A DNA stretch of 64,000 nucleotides from Erinaceus europaeus (Eukaryota > Chordata > Mammalia > Eulipotyphla > Erinaceidae). Each line of letters begins with the position of its first letter. Positions within the stretch are counted from its first letter, which is position 1. The notes beneath the pieces were generated by a model. It had not been told where the DNA came from and did no database searches. It saw only the letters and a program-made list of their open reading frames with translations. Location: positions 118,273,247 to 118,337,246 of the forward strand of contig NC_080171.1 of the NCBI RefSeq assembly GCF_950295315.1. Reading direction: 5' to 3'. The position numbers and the translations under genes are program-made. Below, piece by piece: positions 1 to 10,743 of this stretch.

Positions 1-380
1 TCAAGCTCCATCCAAGATGGGTATGGGTTAAAGAAGGTGAATTCACCATTTTTAATAGCTGAGTAGTATTCCACTGTGTATATAGACCACAGCTTTCTCA
101 GCCACTCATCTGTTCTTGAACAGCTGGGTTGCTTCCAGGCTTTGGCTATTACTAATTGTGCTGCTATGAACATAAGTGTACGCAGATCTTTTTGGATGAG
201 TGTGTTTGACTCCTTAAGATATGTCCCTGGGAGAGGAATTGCTAGGTCATAAGGTTAGGTCTATTTCTAGCCTTGTGAGGGTTCTCCAGACTGTTCTCCA
301 CAGGAGTTGGATCTATTGACATTCCCACCAGCAGTGCAGGAGGGTTCCTTTGTCCCCACAACCTCTCCAGCATTTTCTAG
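1..380 (-). mobile_element. L1 LINE 3' region, reverse
   Basis: The antisense L1 3' end is recognisable from the tail of ORF2 onward: GAGTAGTATTCCACTGTGTA, then the CTGGGTTGCTTCCAGGC region, then TGCTGCTATGAACATAAGTG. It is truncated by the window start. The same segment recurs forward at 56530-57012, which confirms the orientation. No intact reading frame. Confidence 0.85.
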
Positions 381-604
381 GTATGATAATACCATCCTCA
401 GTATGTCCTTCATAAAAATACTTACTCATGATTTTATATTGGCTTACAGGATTTCAAAATTACAAAGGTATAGGTCCAAACAACATCCACTGCCAAAACT
501 CAATAACTCCCCCTGGACTCCACCCCCATAGTGCTCATGGTCCTAGGAGTAGTGATTTCCTACTTGACCCCAGGATGAAAAGGCAAACCACAGAAGTGAA
601 AATA
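381..604. other. intron 2, possible old LINE remnant
   Basis: No gene or clear repeat. The stretch with GGCTTACAGGATTTCAAAAT resembles sequence seen upstream of old L1 tails, but the match is too weak to assign. Confidence 0.3.
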
Positions 605-915
605 GGGGAGTCGGGCAGTAGAGCAGCGGGTTAAAGCAGGTGGCGCAAATCAGAAGGACCGGCATAAGGATCCCAATTTGAGCCCCAGTTTGAGCCCCCG
701 GCTCTCCACCTACAAGGGAGTCACTTCACAGGTGGTGAAGCAGGTCTGCCAGGTGTCTGTCTTTCTCTCCCCCTCTCTGTCTTCCCCTCCTCTCTCCATT
801 TCTCTCTGTCCTATCCAACAATGATGACATCAATAACAACAATAATAATAAGTACAACAAAAAAACCACAAGGGCAACAAAAGGGAATAAATAAATAAAA
901 TTAATTTTAAAAAAA
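605..915 (+). mobile_element. tRNA SINE type A
   Basis: Full-length copy: head GGGAGTCGGGCAGTAGAGCA, Pol III B-box-like part slightly duplicated (two successive gagcccc stretches), CAGGTCTGCCAGGTGTCT box, CT-rich tract, AAC/AAT tail ending AATAAATAAATAAA. The family is nonautonomous and presumably mobilised by L1. Confidence 0.9.
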
Positions 916-1268
916 GGAAAAATAGAACAGTGTAAGTAAGCTCCTGCAATCCCTTCCCTACTCCTACAACTCGCAGACACATCCCAAAGGTTAACAGAGG
1001 CGTCTCATTATCCATCTGCAAGTGCACTAAGTACAAAGCCCTAAGTGTTCTTTAATAAGTGATAAGCCAATAGTATCAACATCTCATCAGTCCTCTGACA
1101 TTTTATTTCTTTAAAAGTGTTTGGTGGAAGCTGAGATCAGGCACATGTCTTGGGGAAAAGTACCCTCCTGACACTACCAATCCTGTAACAGTCCATCAAG
1201 AAAGCTAATCTTAAATTGAAAAATAAAGTGCTTAAATGCATATCCAAGACAACGGATAGAAATGAATA
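916..1268. other. RAB31 intron 2, unique
   Basis: No exon, RNA gene or recognised repeat seen. Confidence 0.4.
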
Positions 1269-1515
1269 TATTGGGCTGGGGAGGTGGCCCAGTAGCAGAG
1301 AACATGCCTTAAATGCACGAGACTGTGTTCACCCCCCAGCACTGACTGCAAAAAGAACAAAACGCGAGCCAAGAAGTGGCACATTGGATGAAATGGCAGA
1401 CTCTCATGCTGAGGCTCCAAGTTCTATTCCAGGCATCGCATGCACCACAGAGATGTTCTGATTCTCTCTCCTCTCTCTCTCTTCCTCTCTTTCTCTCATA
1501 CGTAATTAAATCTTA
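1269..1515 (+). mobile_element. composite tRNA-derived SINE
   Basis: Two tRNA-like heads are fused. The first (GGGCTGGGGAGGTGGCCCAG) is followed at about 1395 by a type C-like portion (CAGACTCTCATGCTGAGGCT), then by a CT-rich tract and AATTAAAT tail. It may be one dimeric SINE or two nested ones. Confidence 0.6.
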
Positions 1516-1558
1516 CGGGGGGGAAAAAACCAAGAAAGGCAAATAGAACATGATAAAT

Positions 1559-1735
1559 GGGGCTGGAGAGACAGTATAATGATTATGTATAAAAGGTTTT
1601 CCTGCTTGAGGCTCTGGGATCCCAGGTTCAGTCCCCCACACCACCAGAAGCCTGAGTTGAGCAGGATTCTTGTCTCATTCTCTCTCCCTTTGTATCCTTC
1701 TCTCTCTCATTAAAATAAATAAATAATTTTATTTA
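1559..1735 (+). mobile_element. tRNA SINE type C
   Basis: GGGCTGGAGAGACAGTATAA head, GGTTCAGTCCCCCACACCAC, AGCCTGAGTTGAGCAGGAT, CT tract and AAATAAATAAAT tail. It is a diverged member of the short SINE best preserved at 49237-49370. Confidence 0.75.
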
Positions 1736-1737
1736 AG

Positions 1738-2001
1738 TTTTTTTAATATTTATTTATTCCCTTGTGTTGCCCTTGTTGTTTTATTGTTGTAGTTATTATT
1801 GAAGTCGTTGTTGTTGGATAGGACAGAGAAATGGAGGGGGGAGGGGAAGACAGAGAGGAGGGGAGAAAGACAAACACCTGCAGACCTGCTTCACCGCCTG
1901 TGAAGTGACTCCCCTGCAGGTGGGGAGCCGGGGGCTCGAACCAGGATCCTTTCGCCGGTCCTTGCGCTTTGCACCACCTGTGCTACCGCCTGACTCCCCA
2001 G
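1738..2001 (-). mobile_element. tRNA SINE type A, reverse
   Basis: Reads from the reverse tail TATTTATTCCCTTGTGTTGC to the head GCTACCGCCTGACTCCCC. It starts directly at the tail of the preceding type C copy, so it landed in that A-rich tail. Confidence 0.9.
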
Positions 2002-2023
2002 ATAAATTTATTTTTAAAAGAAT

Positions 2024-2312
2024 GTGGGGAGTTGGGCGGTAGCTCAGCGGGTTAAGCAGGTGGCGCAAAACACAAGGACCAGCGTAAGGATCCCGGTTCG
2101 AGCCCCCAGCTCCCCACCTGCAGGGGGGTCCCTTCACAAATGGTGAGGCAGGTCTGCAGGTGTCTATCTTTCTCTCCCCCTCTCTGTCTTCCCCTCCTCT
2201 CTCCATTTCTCTCTGTCCTATCCAACAACAACGACATCAACAACAATAATAACTACAACAATAAAACAATAAGGGCAACAAAAGGGAATAAATAAATAAA
2301 TAACTTTTTAAA
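2024..2312 (+). mobile_element. tRNA SINE type A
   Basis: Head GGGGAGTTGGGCGGTAGCTC to tail GGGAATAAATAAATAAATAA. Complete. Confidence 0.9.
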
Positions 2313-2559
2313 TGTGATAAATGATGGAACAGTGCTTTGGTTTCTCTCAATTAATATATATATTCCAAATATGGTGATATCTTTGTTACAGTCCATATTA
2401 TAAATGCCAGAGGGGTGCTTCAGCAAAGAATTTTCACAAAACGTGCAGACAGAAAGAGGGGTTAGCACAGGCCTTGCACACCAAAGGTCCGTAATACCAC
2501 AATGCTCATCTGTGTTTTAACTTTCTTACGTAGACAGTTCTGTCAATAATTTTAAATGT

Positions 2560-2766
2560 TTTTTTTAATTTTTTAAATTATCTTTATCTATTTATTGGAT
2601 AGAGACAGCCAGAAGGAGGAGATAGAGATAGGGACAGAGACAGACACCTGCAGCCCTGCTTCACCACTTGTGAAGCTTTCCCCTGCAGATACGGACCAGG
2701 GGCTTGAACCTGGCTGTTTGCACATTATAATCTGTGCACTTAACCAGGTGTGCCACCACCCGGCCC
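2560..2766 (-). mobile_element. tRNA SINE type B, reverse
   Basis: Tail side ATCTATTTATTGGATAGAGA, CACCTGCAGCCCTGCTTCAC, head side AACCAGGTGTGCCACCACCC. Complete. Forward, the head corresponds to a tRNA-like Pol III promoter. Confidence 0.85.
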
Positions 2767-2905
2767 ATGTGTTTTTATTTTAACTTTAATGTCAGTCAGA
2801 ATTACATCCACTCCTCAAAATACTCAAAGCATTAGGAAAAATAACACATCAACTGTGCCCTGAAATTTTCGGAGACTTAGGAAACTAAAAATATGGCTTT
2901 AAACT

Positions 2906-3320
2906 ATGCAGGACCCGGGGGCCGGGAGCAGTGCTCCTGGAAGAGTGTATAAGCGGCTGTGCGGCCTGGAGCCTGATTCAAACCTCCAGCTCCCACCTGG
3001 GGAGTGGGGAGGGCGGCAGTCCCACAGTCGCTGGAGTAATGTTGCAGGTGCCTCTCTTTCTCCTTCTCCGTTTCTCTCTCTTTCTTTCTTTCCTTCTTGA
3101 TGCCTTCCTTTCCTCCCTTCTTTCTTTCTTTCTTTCTTTCTTTTTTTCTTTCTTCCTTCTTTCCTTCCTTTTCTTTCTTTATTTCTCTCTCTTTTTCTTT
3201 CTTTTTTCCTGTCAGGAAAGAAAAAAAATGGCAGATAAGGAAGAAAAAGACCTCCAGGAGCAGTAGAGTCAGCAGGTAGGCAGGGAGCCCCAGCATAACC
3301 CTAATATGAAAAAAAAAATT
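2906..3320 (+). mobile_element. SINE with expanded pyrimidine tract and hairpin 3' module
   Basis: A degenerate head (2906-3050) is followed by a hugely expanded TTTC/TTCC tract and then the A-long 3' module (ACCTCCAGGAGCAGTAGAGT to AGCCCCAGCATAACCCTAAT). The normal 60-nt CT tract has grown to roughly 160 nt. Confidence 0.65.
3055..3215 (+). repeat. (TTTC/TTCC)n microsatellite inside SINE
   Basis: Nearly pure pyrimidine run built on TTTC and TTCC. Probably length-polymorphic. Confidence 0.9.
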
Positions 3321-3653
3321 CCTTATTTGAAACACAGACTTTCAGAGTTGAGAAAAACATAAAACATCCAGGCCAAGCCAACGACTTCCCTTTATAGACT
3401 GGGGGTGGGCTGCAGTGGCGAAATAATGCCTCATCTCTGGTACAGTCCGGAACAGAGTTCAGAGGCCCCTCTGACGGTGTAAGCAGAACAAATACTCATG
3501 AAACCGTCCTCAGCTTCCTCATCCATGAAATAGGCCTAATACCTACTGTGCTTGATCTAGAGGCTTCAGGCACAGTAGTAATACCTATTATTTATCTACC
3601 TACATGAATATGCAGACACACAACCATATATAACATGTATCATAGAAGGAAAT
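3321..3653. other. RAB31 intron 2, unique
   Basis: Unique sequence without splice-bounded coding potential that I can recognise. Confidence 0.4.
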
Positions 3654-3943
3654 CTTTTTTTAAAAAAAGTTTTCTTTTTAATTTATTTTCCCTTTCATTG
3701 CCCTTGTTGTTTTTCATTGTTGTTGTAGCTGTTATTGTTGTCATTGATGTTGTCATTGTTAGCTAAGACAGAGAGAAATGGAGAGAGGAGGGGAAGACAG
3801 AAGTGGGAGAGAAAGACAGACAGGTGCAGACTCCCCTGCAGGTGGGGAGCCAGGGGCCAGGGGCTCGAACCGGGATCCTTTCGCCAGTCCTTGCGCTTCG
3901 CACCATGTGCGCTTAACCCACGTGCACTTAACCGACTCCCGCA
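3654..3943 (-). mobile_element. tRNA SINE type A, reverse
   Basis: Tail TTATTTTCCCTTTCATTGCC. The head region carries an internal repeat (gcttaacccacgtgcacttaacc). The box before the T-loop is shortened (gcagactcccctgcag). Confidence 0.85.
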
Positions 3944-4475
3944 GGAAACCTTTTACATCGTCTTCTGTTAGTTTTCGATCTCAAAAGCACAGGGTATCTT
4001 TTCCTCTCTAAAGACTATGTTGTAGCAGAGGGAGTACTGGCAACGGGGAAGTGATGGCATTTATTGTAGGAACCTAAATCTGGCAGAAAAGAAACATAAT
4101 TTTCTTGTAAAAGTGGAAATAGACAAGGGACACGTACACACATATGTTCAAGATGTCAACATGATCTGTCTGAATTACAAAGCCAATATTTTTTCAGTGT
4201 GAATCACAAGAAAATGTGAGCATCAGCTCTTCTGATGTGGGAATGGCATCTTACGGTCTAGGGTCTCTTCTCAGTGGTGGCGTGAACTCAATGGGCCAGA
4301 CAAGGCTGGACTCCGGAATGGGAATCTCAACCTGTTGCTCTCTGGTTTTATGCAAAGATATTCCCTTAACTGCTCTGCTGCTGGGGCCAACAGGAGCGCT
4401 GTGAAGGAAAGATCTCATGCTAAGGATATGAACTGCAACGTTCACGGGCAAAGGTAGAGTACGAACATGTGCACA
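3944..4475. other. RAB31 intron 2, unique
   Basis: No recognised element. An ACACATATG run near 4135 is too short to call. Confidence 0.4.
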
Positions 4476-4752
4476 CGGGGGCTAGGCGGCAGAGCACCCG
4501 ACTGTGCACACCTGCCAGCACCCACGAGGACCAGGGTTCCAGCCCCAGGCTCCCCACCTGCAGGGGAGTCGCTTCACAAGCGATGAAGCAGGTCTGCAGG
4601 TGTCTGTCTTTCTCTCCCCCTCTCTGTCTTCCCCTCCTCTCTCTATTTCTCTCTGTCCTAGCCAACAATGACATCAATAGCAACAACAATAATAACTACA
4701 ACAACAATAAAAACAACAGGGACAACAAGAGGGAAAATAAATATAAAAAAAG
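4476..4752 (+). mobile_element. tRNA SINE type A
   Basis: The head is diverged (GGGGGCTAGGCGGCAGAGCA), but the middle and tail are typical. The tail AAATAAATATAAAAAAAG runs into the MITE target region. Confidence 0.85.
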
Positions 4753-4777
4753 AAAATATTATATACATACATACATA

Positions 4778-4853
4778 GTGAGCTGTCAGAAAAGTCATGA
4801 CATATTATTTGTTTTACTATGCAAAAAGTGTCATGACTTCTCCGACAACCTAA
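4778..4853. mobile_element. mariner-like MITE, 76 bp
   Basis: Imperfect terminal inverted repeats of about 26 bp each (GTGAGCTGTCAGAAAAGTCA at the left; TGTCATGACTTCTCCGACAA at the right) surround a 24-bp core with no coding room. TA dinucleotides flank both ends (4776-4777, 4854-4855), as expected for Tc1/mariner target-site duplication. The inner end of each arm contains the self-complementary GTCATGAC, so the element can fold into a nearly complete hairpin. I infer a nonautonomous derivative of a mariner; the parent transposase is not in this window. Confidence 0.7.
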
Positions 4854-4889
4854 TACACACACACACACATACACGTCACGCACAGGAAT

Positions 4890-5090
4890 GAGGATGCTTC
4901 TACCTATGTGTAATAGTTTGCTAGGTAGGCCACGTGCTTTGCCATGCACACTCAGACTCCAGCCCCAGTACCACGGGGGGGGGGGGGGGTGCCACAGCAA
5001 CAGTGAGAACTCTCATACTGGTGGTGTCTCCCGTCCTCCTTTCTCTCTCTATCAGAATGAAAAAGTCGGCTAGAAAACAATAAAAATACA
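4890..5090 (+). mobile_element. diverged tRNA-derived SINE with G15 run
   Basis: Head AATAGTTTGCTAGGTAGGCC and a T-loop-like part CAGACTCCAGCCCCAGTACC, then a run of 15 G (4975-4989), CT tract and AACAATAAAAATAC tail. Family uncertain. Confidence 0.5.
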
Positions 5091-5130
5091 TACGAACAAG
5101 GTCCCAGCTCTGCAAAAAAGGATTAAAGAA

Positions 5131-5415
5131 CTGGGAGTCAGGCGGTAGCACAGCAGGTCAAGCACATGTGGCACAAAGCGCAGGGACCGGCATAAGGATC
5201 TCGGTTCGACCCGCCGGCTCCCCACCTGCAGGGGAGTCGCTTCACAGACGGTGAAGCAGGTCTGCAGGTGTCTGTCTTTCTCTCCCCCTCTCTGTCGTCC
5301 TCTCCTCTCTCTGTTTCTCTCTGTCCTATCCAACAATGATGACAACAATAATAACTACAACAATCAAAAAAAAAACAAGGGCAACAAAAGAGAATAAATA
5401 AATAAATATTAAAGA
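5131..5415 (+). mobile_element. tRNA SINE type A
   Basis: Complete, head TGGGAGTCAGGCGGTAGCAC, tail AGAATAAATAAATAAATATT. The T-loop is altered (GGTTCGACCCGCCGGC). Confidence 0.9.
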
Positions 5416-5562
5416 ATTAAAGAACAGTGAAAGTCTCTCCTCCATCTTCCATGACTATACTTCAACGTTATTGGTCCTCTGGGAGTTGCCTTTATCATCA
5501 AGAAAAACAGAGGACATTATAAAGGGGGACGTACATCACAGAGATGAGTAAGGAAATGTGTT

Positions 5563-5710
5563 CTCCCCACTTGCAGAGGGAAACGTCACGTCACGAGCGG
5601 TAAAGCACAGCTGCAAGTGTCTCTGACTCTCTCCCTCTCTATTTCCCCCTCCCCTCTCAATTTCTCTCTGCCTCTATTCATTAACATATAAATAAATAAA
5701 AACGTAAAAA
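5563..5710 (+). mobile_element. tRNA SINE type B, 5'-truncated
   Basis: Begins at CTCCCCACTTGCAGAGGGAA, so the tRNA head is missing. Ends in AACATATAAATAAATAAAAA. Confidence 0.65.
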
Positions 5711-5865
5711 GAAATGTGTTCTGTAGAGCAGCTAAGGGGATTAGGTGATTATGCTTAGTCAATCAGCACTTTGGTGAAAGTCAACTACCAAATAGTTTTG
5801 TTCATATATGGCATATAGATAATCTTAACACATGAACATGCAAAAAAAAAGGGGGGGTGGGAAGG

Positions 5866-5999
5866 AAATTGTCCCTAAGATTTCATGAGAAATGCAGTGG
5901 TTATTGGGGTGTTGGGGGGAGGGGTGGTGCCACAGGGTTTTGGCAGTAGGTGTGGGGTGGAGCTATAACCCTGTAATTTGTAAATCACTAATAAACCAA
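5866..5999 (+). mobile_element. LINE-like 3' end fragment
   Basis: The terminal TTTGTAAATCACTAATAAAC matches the ends of the LINE copies at 44575-44852 and 57858-58005. Upstream it is G-rich and diverged. Confidence 0.45.
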
Positions 6000-6397
6000 A
6001 AATGGGCTCCAGTCTGCAGAAGCGTCCAGATTATGAGGCAATCCACCTAACTTGGGACTCCTCCCCTGTAGCACGACCCACTTCGATGGGGAGCGTTGTC
6101 TGACCTTCACAACATCACTCCTCAGGGAGCCAAGGCAGAGGCACTCTGGCTACTGCTCTTTGCTTTTCTTCTGGTCTTGAACCCGGGTCCATGTGTGCTC
6201 AACCAGGTGAGTCAGAACCCAGGATTCCTGTCTTCTCCTCCCCTGTCCTGTCCTGTTCTTCCCTTCTTTTCTCTTTCCTTGTCTTCCTTCCCCCCCCCTT
6301 TTTTTCTCATCCTCCCCACTGCTCCCCCTTCTCCTCCTTCCCAGAATGGCAGAGAAGTAGACCTAAGCACCAAAACATCCTTCAACGTGGTCCATTA

Positions 6398-6398
<1 letters not shown>
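6000..6398. other. RAB31 intron 2, unique
   Basis: No gene seen. A short SINE-like scrap (ACCCGGGTCCATGTGTGCTC, near 6183) is followed by a pyrimidine-rich stretch. Confidence 0.4.
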
Positions 6399-6442
<44 letters not shown>

Positions 6443-7058
6443 AGTCTCTCTCTCTCTCATACACACACACATACTCTCTCTCACACACACACTCTCTCTC
6501 TCATATATACACACACACTCTCTCTCACACACACACACTCTCTCTCTCATACACACACACTCTCTCTCACACACACATAGTCGCTCTCTCTCATACACAC
6601 ACACTCTTTCTCACACACATAGTCTCTCACACACACACACAGTCTCTCTCTCTCACAGACACACACACACTCTCTCATACATACACACTCTCACACACAC
6701 ATAGTTGCTCTCTCTCATACACACACACACACACTCTCTCTCACACACACATAGTTGCTCTCTCTCATACACACACACACATTATTTCTCACACACACAC
6801 AGTCTCTCACACACACACACACTCTCATACACACACAGTCTCTCTCTCATACACACACACTCTCACACACACACAGTCTCTCTCTCTCACTCACACACAC
6901 TCTCTCATACATACACACACACACACTCTCTCTCATACACACACACACTCTCTCTCTCTCATACACACACGCACAGACACACACACACACAGTCTCTCTC
7001 TCTCTCCTCACTCGATTCTCTCGCTCTCTCTCTCTTTCTCTCTATTTCCTTTCTGGGG
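6399..7058 (+). repeat. compound (CA)n/(CT)n minisatellite
   Basis: About 660 bp of alternating CA and CT blocks with higher-order units of roughly 20-40 bp (CTCTCTCTCATACACACACA; TCTCACACACACATAGT). The long histidine/serine/leucine open frames here are artefacts of the repeat. Confidence 0.95.
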
Positions 7059-7210
7059 AAGATGGTCTGTATGCTCTCTGTAAACAGTATGACATCTCCG
7101 GAAAGAAAAAGAAGTGAGGGGTAAGTTCTAAAAGAGTGAAAGACGAAGCAGCTGCAAACCAGCTACAGGAAGCTCAGCTGGCCAAAGAATCCATAAGAGA
7201 GGAAAAAATG

Positions 7211-7490
7211 GAACTGGGCAGTCGGGTCGTCGTGCAGCGGGTTAAGTGCAGGTGGCACAAAGCACAAGGACCGGCGTATGGATCCCGGTTCGAGCCCCCG
7301 GCTCTCCACCTGCAGGGGAGTCGTTTTACAAGCAGTGAAGCAGGTCTGCAGGTGTCTGTCTTTCTCTCCCCCTCTCTGTCTTCCCCTCCTCTCTCCATTT
7401 CTCTCTGTCCTATCCAACAATGATATCAATAACTACAACAATAAAATAACAAGGGCAACCAAAGGGAATAAATAAATAAATATTTTTTAA
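7211..7490 (+). mobile_element. tRNA SINE type A
   Basis: Head CTGGGCAGTCGGGTCGTCGT, tail GGGAATAAATAAATAAATAT. It is the SINE nearest exon 2 on the intron 2 side (about 500 bp away). Confidence 0.9.
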
Positions 7491-7987
7491 AAAATGGAAC
7501 TGGTAAATGCTGAGGCTGGGGTCCCAGAATGGCCTCTCCTCCTCACTCCTTCCTCCTAGTCCCCTCTCATCCCCAAGCACGAGACTAGAAATGCTGGCTG
7601 CCACTTAATTCAGAAAAGGAAAGCCGACCAGTCCCGACCGAGAGGCCGCACTGTGGGAGGACAGCGTGTCCAGGTTTCCCAGCGGGCAAGTCAAAGCAGA
7701 GTCTTCAGGGAGTCGCCCGCAGCTCTGCCTCCATCTGGAAATAGCCTCAGCATGAACTGCAGAAATACACTCTTCGGAGATCAAAGGAACGGTTATTGGC
7801 TGCAGCATGAGGGCCGCATGGCCAGCTACAGTAGTCCCCTTCTTTAAAAGTCCCTGGACTTTTTGTCCAAGTCTTCACAGTCGAGGGTGAGTCTCCCTGG
7901 TAGGAGTGACAGCTGTGTGAGGGCTCAGGCACACAAAAACCTCTTAGAAAGGAGAGACGTGAAAGAGAAGAACAGGCAGAAACTTAC
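7491..7987. other. RAB31 intron 2, exon-proximal unique sequence
   Basis: No repeat. Contains the splice donor GTAAGTT directly after exon 2 (on the minus strand, ending at 7981). Confidence 0.6.
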
Positions 7988-8067
7988 CCAATGGTCGGAC
8001 TGATATTGTGGTCAAAATGATCCTGGACAAACCGACATACGATGCTTGATTTTCCAACCCCAGTGTC
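7988..8067 (-). CDS. RAB31: RAB31 exon 2 (internal coding exon)
   Basis: RAB31 is a Rab5-subfamily small GTPase acting in trans-Golgi to endosome traffic and at early endosomes. This 80-bp exon reads DTGVGKSSIVCRFVQDHFDH then NISPTIG. It supplies most of the P-loop (GxxxxGKS; the first glycine comes from exon 1), helix alpha1 and the switch I segment with the conserved effector-loop threonine (PTIG). The paralogue RAB22A differs here (as I recall it, VWRFVEDSFDPNINPTIG), so CRFVQDHFDHNIS picks out RAB31. Minus-strand acceptor CTTTTCCAG precedes GAC, and donor GTAAGT follows. The upstream junction is phase 0. The downstream junction splits the last glycine codon (phase 2). No frame damage seen. 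Confidence 0.95.
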
Positions 8068-8879
8068 CTGGAAAAGAAAGAGGACACAGTCATGAAGATC
8101 AAGGGCACCAAATCTGACCTAATCTAAACACAGAAGCAAAAGACTGGCTGGGCTTCCTGCTGCTTCGAGGATCCTGGGGAAGGAGGAGGAGATGCTGTCT
8201 TCTCTTTTTAGCAACTTATGCCCTAATAAAACTGTATTTCCTTCACAGAAAGAAGACAAGGCATGGCAGAAATAAGACTTGGAAACTCCCAGGTAGATCA
8301 GAAGCAACCGGTGGCACAGTTACGTACAAGATACTGGGTATCATACAGCAAACCCTAATAAAGGGACTTTTCAGAGTTAACCCAATTACCAAATAATGTG
8401 ATGATAACATTAACTATCGATTGTCTTCTTGAACCCTAAGACAGCAGGAACCTCACATTTCCACTATAGAGCCTATATTTCCCCCAATCCTGGAGCCTTA
8501 GGGTGGGGCCCACTTTCCCGCATGCTTCTCCCAATTCATATCAAATAATATTGCATCCGCTGATCCCAACCTAATCAATGCAATGAGTGCCACCCCAGCA
8601 GGCTTCACTTCAGACTGTGTCCAGAGACTTCAGGTGTGGAATGACAACCCTTCAGCTTCATCACTCAGGTGAGACCTTTCCTTTCATAGTATTCTCTAAT
8701 TTCCATTCCAGGTGGATCACTTTCTAACAAAGTCCCAAAACCTAGATATAGACCAGGTTCTGTGAGAGAGAGCATATGTGCACACGTATCCATAAACTAG
8801 GTCAAAATATATACCTGAAAGCAGTAGTACACTAGAGTCTGCAGTGAGTAACCCCCAACACGTCCATCTCCACTATTCC
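8068..8879. other. RAB31 intron 1, 3' end
   Basis: Contains the exon 2 acceptor with its pyrimidine tract (TCCTCTTTCTTTTCCAG on the minus strand). Otherwise unique sequence, the longest repeat-free run next to exon 2. Confidence 0.5.
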
Positions 8880-9311
8880 AACCTCTGAGTCCATGATTGC
8901 TCAACAATTTGTTTGGCTTTGTATGTTAACTCTCTTTTCAGCCACCAGGTTCCAGATGCCATCAGGATGCCGGCCAGGCTTCCCTGGACTGAAGACCCCA
9001 CCAATGTGTCCTGAAGCTCCGCTTCCTCAGAGACCCACCCTACTAGGGAAAGAGAGAGGTAGGCTGGGAGTATGGACCAACCAGTCAACGCCCATGTTCA
9101 GTAGGGAAGCAATTACAGAAGCCACACCTTCCACCTTCTGCATCCCACAATGACCTTGGGTCCATACTTCCAGAGGGATAGAGAATGGGAAAGCTACCAG
9201 GGGAGGGGATGGGACACAGAGATCGGATAGTGGAAACTGTGTGGAGTTGTACCCCTCCTATCCTATGGTTTTGTTAATGTCTCCTTTCTTAAATAAAAAT
9301 AAAAATAAAAG
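8880..9311 (+). mobile_element. LINE 3' end (copy 1 of 4)
   Basis: Shares a long conserved block with 21412-21905, 55158-55562 and 55895-56165: AACAATTTGTTTGGCTTTGT, GCCACCAGGTTCCAGATGCC, TGTGGAGTTGTACCCCTCCT, then a TTAAATAAAAATAAAA tail. Three copies end at the same place with an A-rich tail, as expected of LINE 3' ends. No coding frame. I infer an L1-type 3' UTR; subfamily unknown. Confidence 0.7.
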
Positions 9312-9970
9312 ATTTGGAATATATATATATATGGCTGAGATGTTCACAGCCCTGTACTTCCGGAGATCTGGGGATTTGGGAAGGGGCCTAAGAAAGACAG
9401 CAATAAACACAGCCTCATTGTGTTAGAAGCAGAGTTGATTTTGTCCAAATCCCAACCCTCAGAAACATGTAGCAGGTGTTTCTGGGCATCACCCTGTAGG
9501 ACCTGTGAATTCTAGTCATTGCATTTTTAATATTTCCTATTTAGAACCTAATGTCTGCATCACAATCTCCTGTTTTGCTTAATTATACAAAGGTCTCAGC
9601 CCAGCCCTCTCTGTCAAGTAATTCTTCAGAGATGATTAGAATAGAGGTTTATTCACAGACTGGACCTCGAATACATGCATTTCTGTCCATGCCCTTCCAA
9701 AACACCTGCCACACAGTTTAAGAAATGAAAAGCATAAATTCACAAGGCTGAAGGAACTGAAGAGAAAGAGATCAGACAAGTGACAGCCTCCAAATTCTGC
9801 AGCAGGAGAACCACACACTGAGGTGAACAGTCACTGAGAATTAGCTGAGCCCATGTGCCTGCAGACAGGAGTGTCCTGGAGAGGTGGGGAGTCCACCATG
9901 GAACGTGCCAGGAATCAGACGACAGGCTGAAAGCAAGATGCATCCCAAAGATATGCCCTTGCCTTTTGTT

Positions 9971-9972
<2 letters not shown>
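9312..9972. other. RAB31 intron 1, unique
   Basis: Short AT run at 9321-9332. No recognised gene or element in the rest. Confidence 0.4.
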
Positions 9973-10009
<37 letters not shown>

Positions 10010-10326
10010 TGCCTCCAGGGTTATTTCTGAGGTTCAGTGCCTGCACTATGAATCCACTACTCCTGGAGGCTATGTTTTCCCTTTTGTTGCCCTTGTTGTT
10101 TATCATTATTGTTGTCATTGTTGTTGGACAGGACAGAGAGAAATGGAGAGAGGAGGGGAAGACAGAGAGGAGGAGAGAAAGACAGACACCTGCAGACCTG
10201 CTTCACCACCTGTGAAGCGACTCCCCTGCAGGTGGGGAGACAAGACTCAAACCGGGATCCTTACACCGGTCCTTGTGCTTCTCGACACCTGCACTTAACC
10301 CACTGCGCTACAGCCCGACTTCCCCC
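9973..10326 (-). mobile_element. tRNA SINE type A-long, reverse, with (CT)n
   Basis: Starts at a (CT)n/T-rich tail (9973-10008), then the 3' module bounded by the inverted pair GCCTCCAGG and CCTGGAGGC, then a standard reverse type A body to the head CTACAGCCCGACTTCC. Confidence 0.9.
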
Positions 10327-10373
10327 TGGCTATTACTTTAAAGTCTATATATGAGTAAAAATCCTATGGTGAG

Positions 10374-10720
10374 GGTCCGACGGTAGCACAGTGGGTTAAG
10401 GGCAGCTGGCGCAAAGCGCAAGGACTAGCCTAAGGAAACCGTTCAAGCCCCCAGATCCCACCTGCAGGGGGGTCACCTCACAAGTGGTGAGGCAGGTCTG
10501 CAGGTGTCTATATTTCTCTCCCCCCCTATTTTCCCCTCCTCTCTCCATTTCTCTGTCCTACCCATCAACAACGACATAAATAACAATAATAATAACCACA
10601 ACAACAATAAAACAACAAGGGTAACAAAATGAAAAAAGTAGCCTCCAGGAGCAGTGGATTCGTGGTGCAGGGGCACCGAGCCCCAGCAATAACCCTGGAG
10701 GCTAAAAAAAAAAAAAAGGA
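10374..10720 (+). mobile_element. tRNA SINE type A-long
   Basis: Complete with hairpin module (GCCTCCAGGAGCAGTGGATT to AACCCTGGAGGC) and A14 tail. Confidence 0.9.
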
Positions 10721-10743
10721 AATAAAAGAAAAGAAAGGACAGA

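Noticed and set aside
3735..3971. Recurrent RTERNGERRGRQRGGEKDRHLQTC-type peptides seen dozens of times on both strands
   Set aside because: They are translations of the reverse strand of type A SINEs, not a protein family.
6096..7124. Long Ser/His/Thr/Leu-rich open frames
   Set aside because: They are translations of the CA/CT minisatellite.
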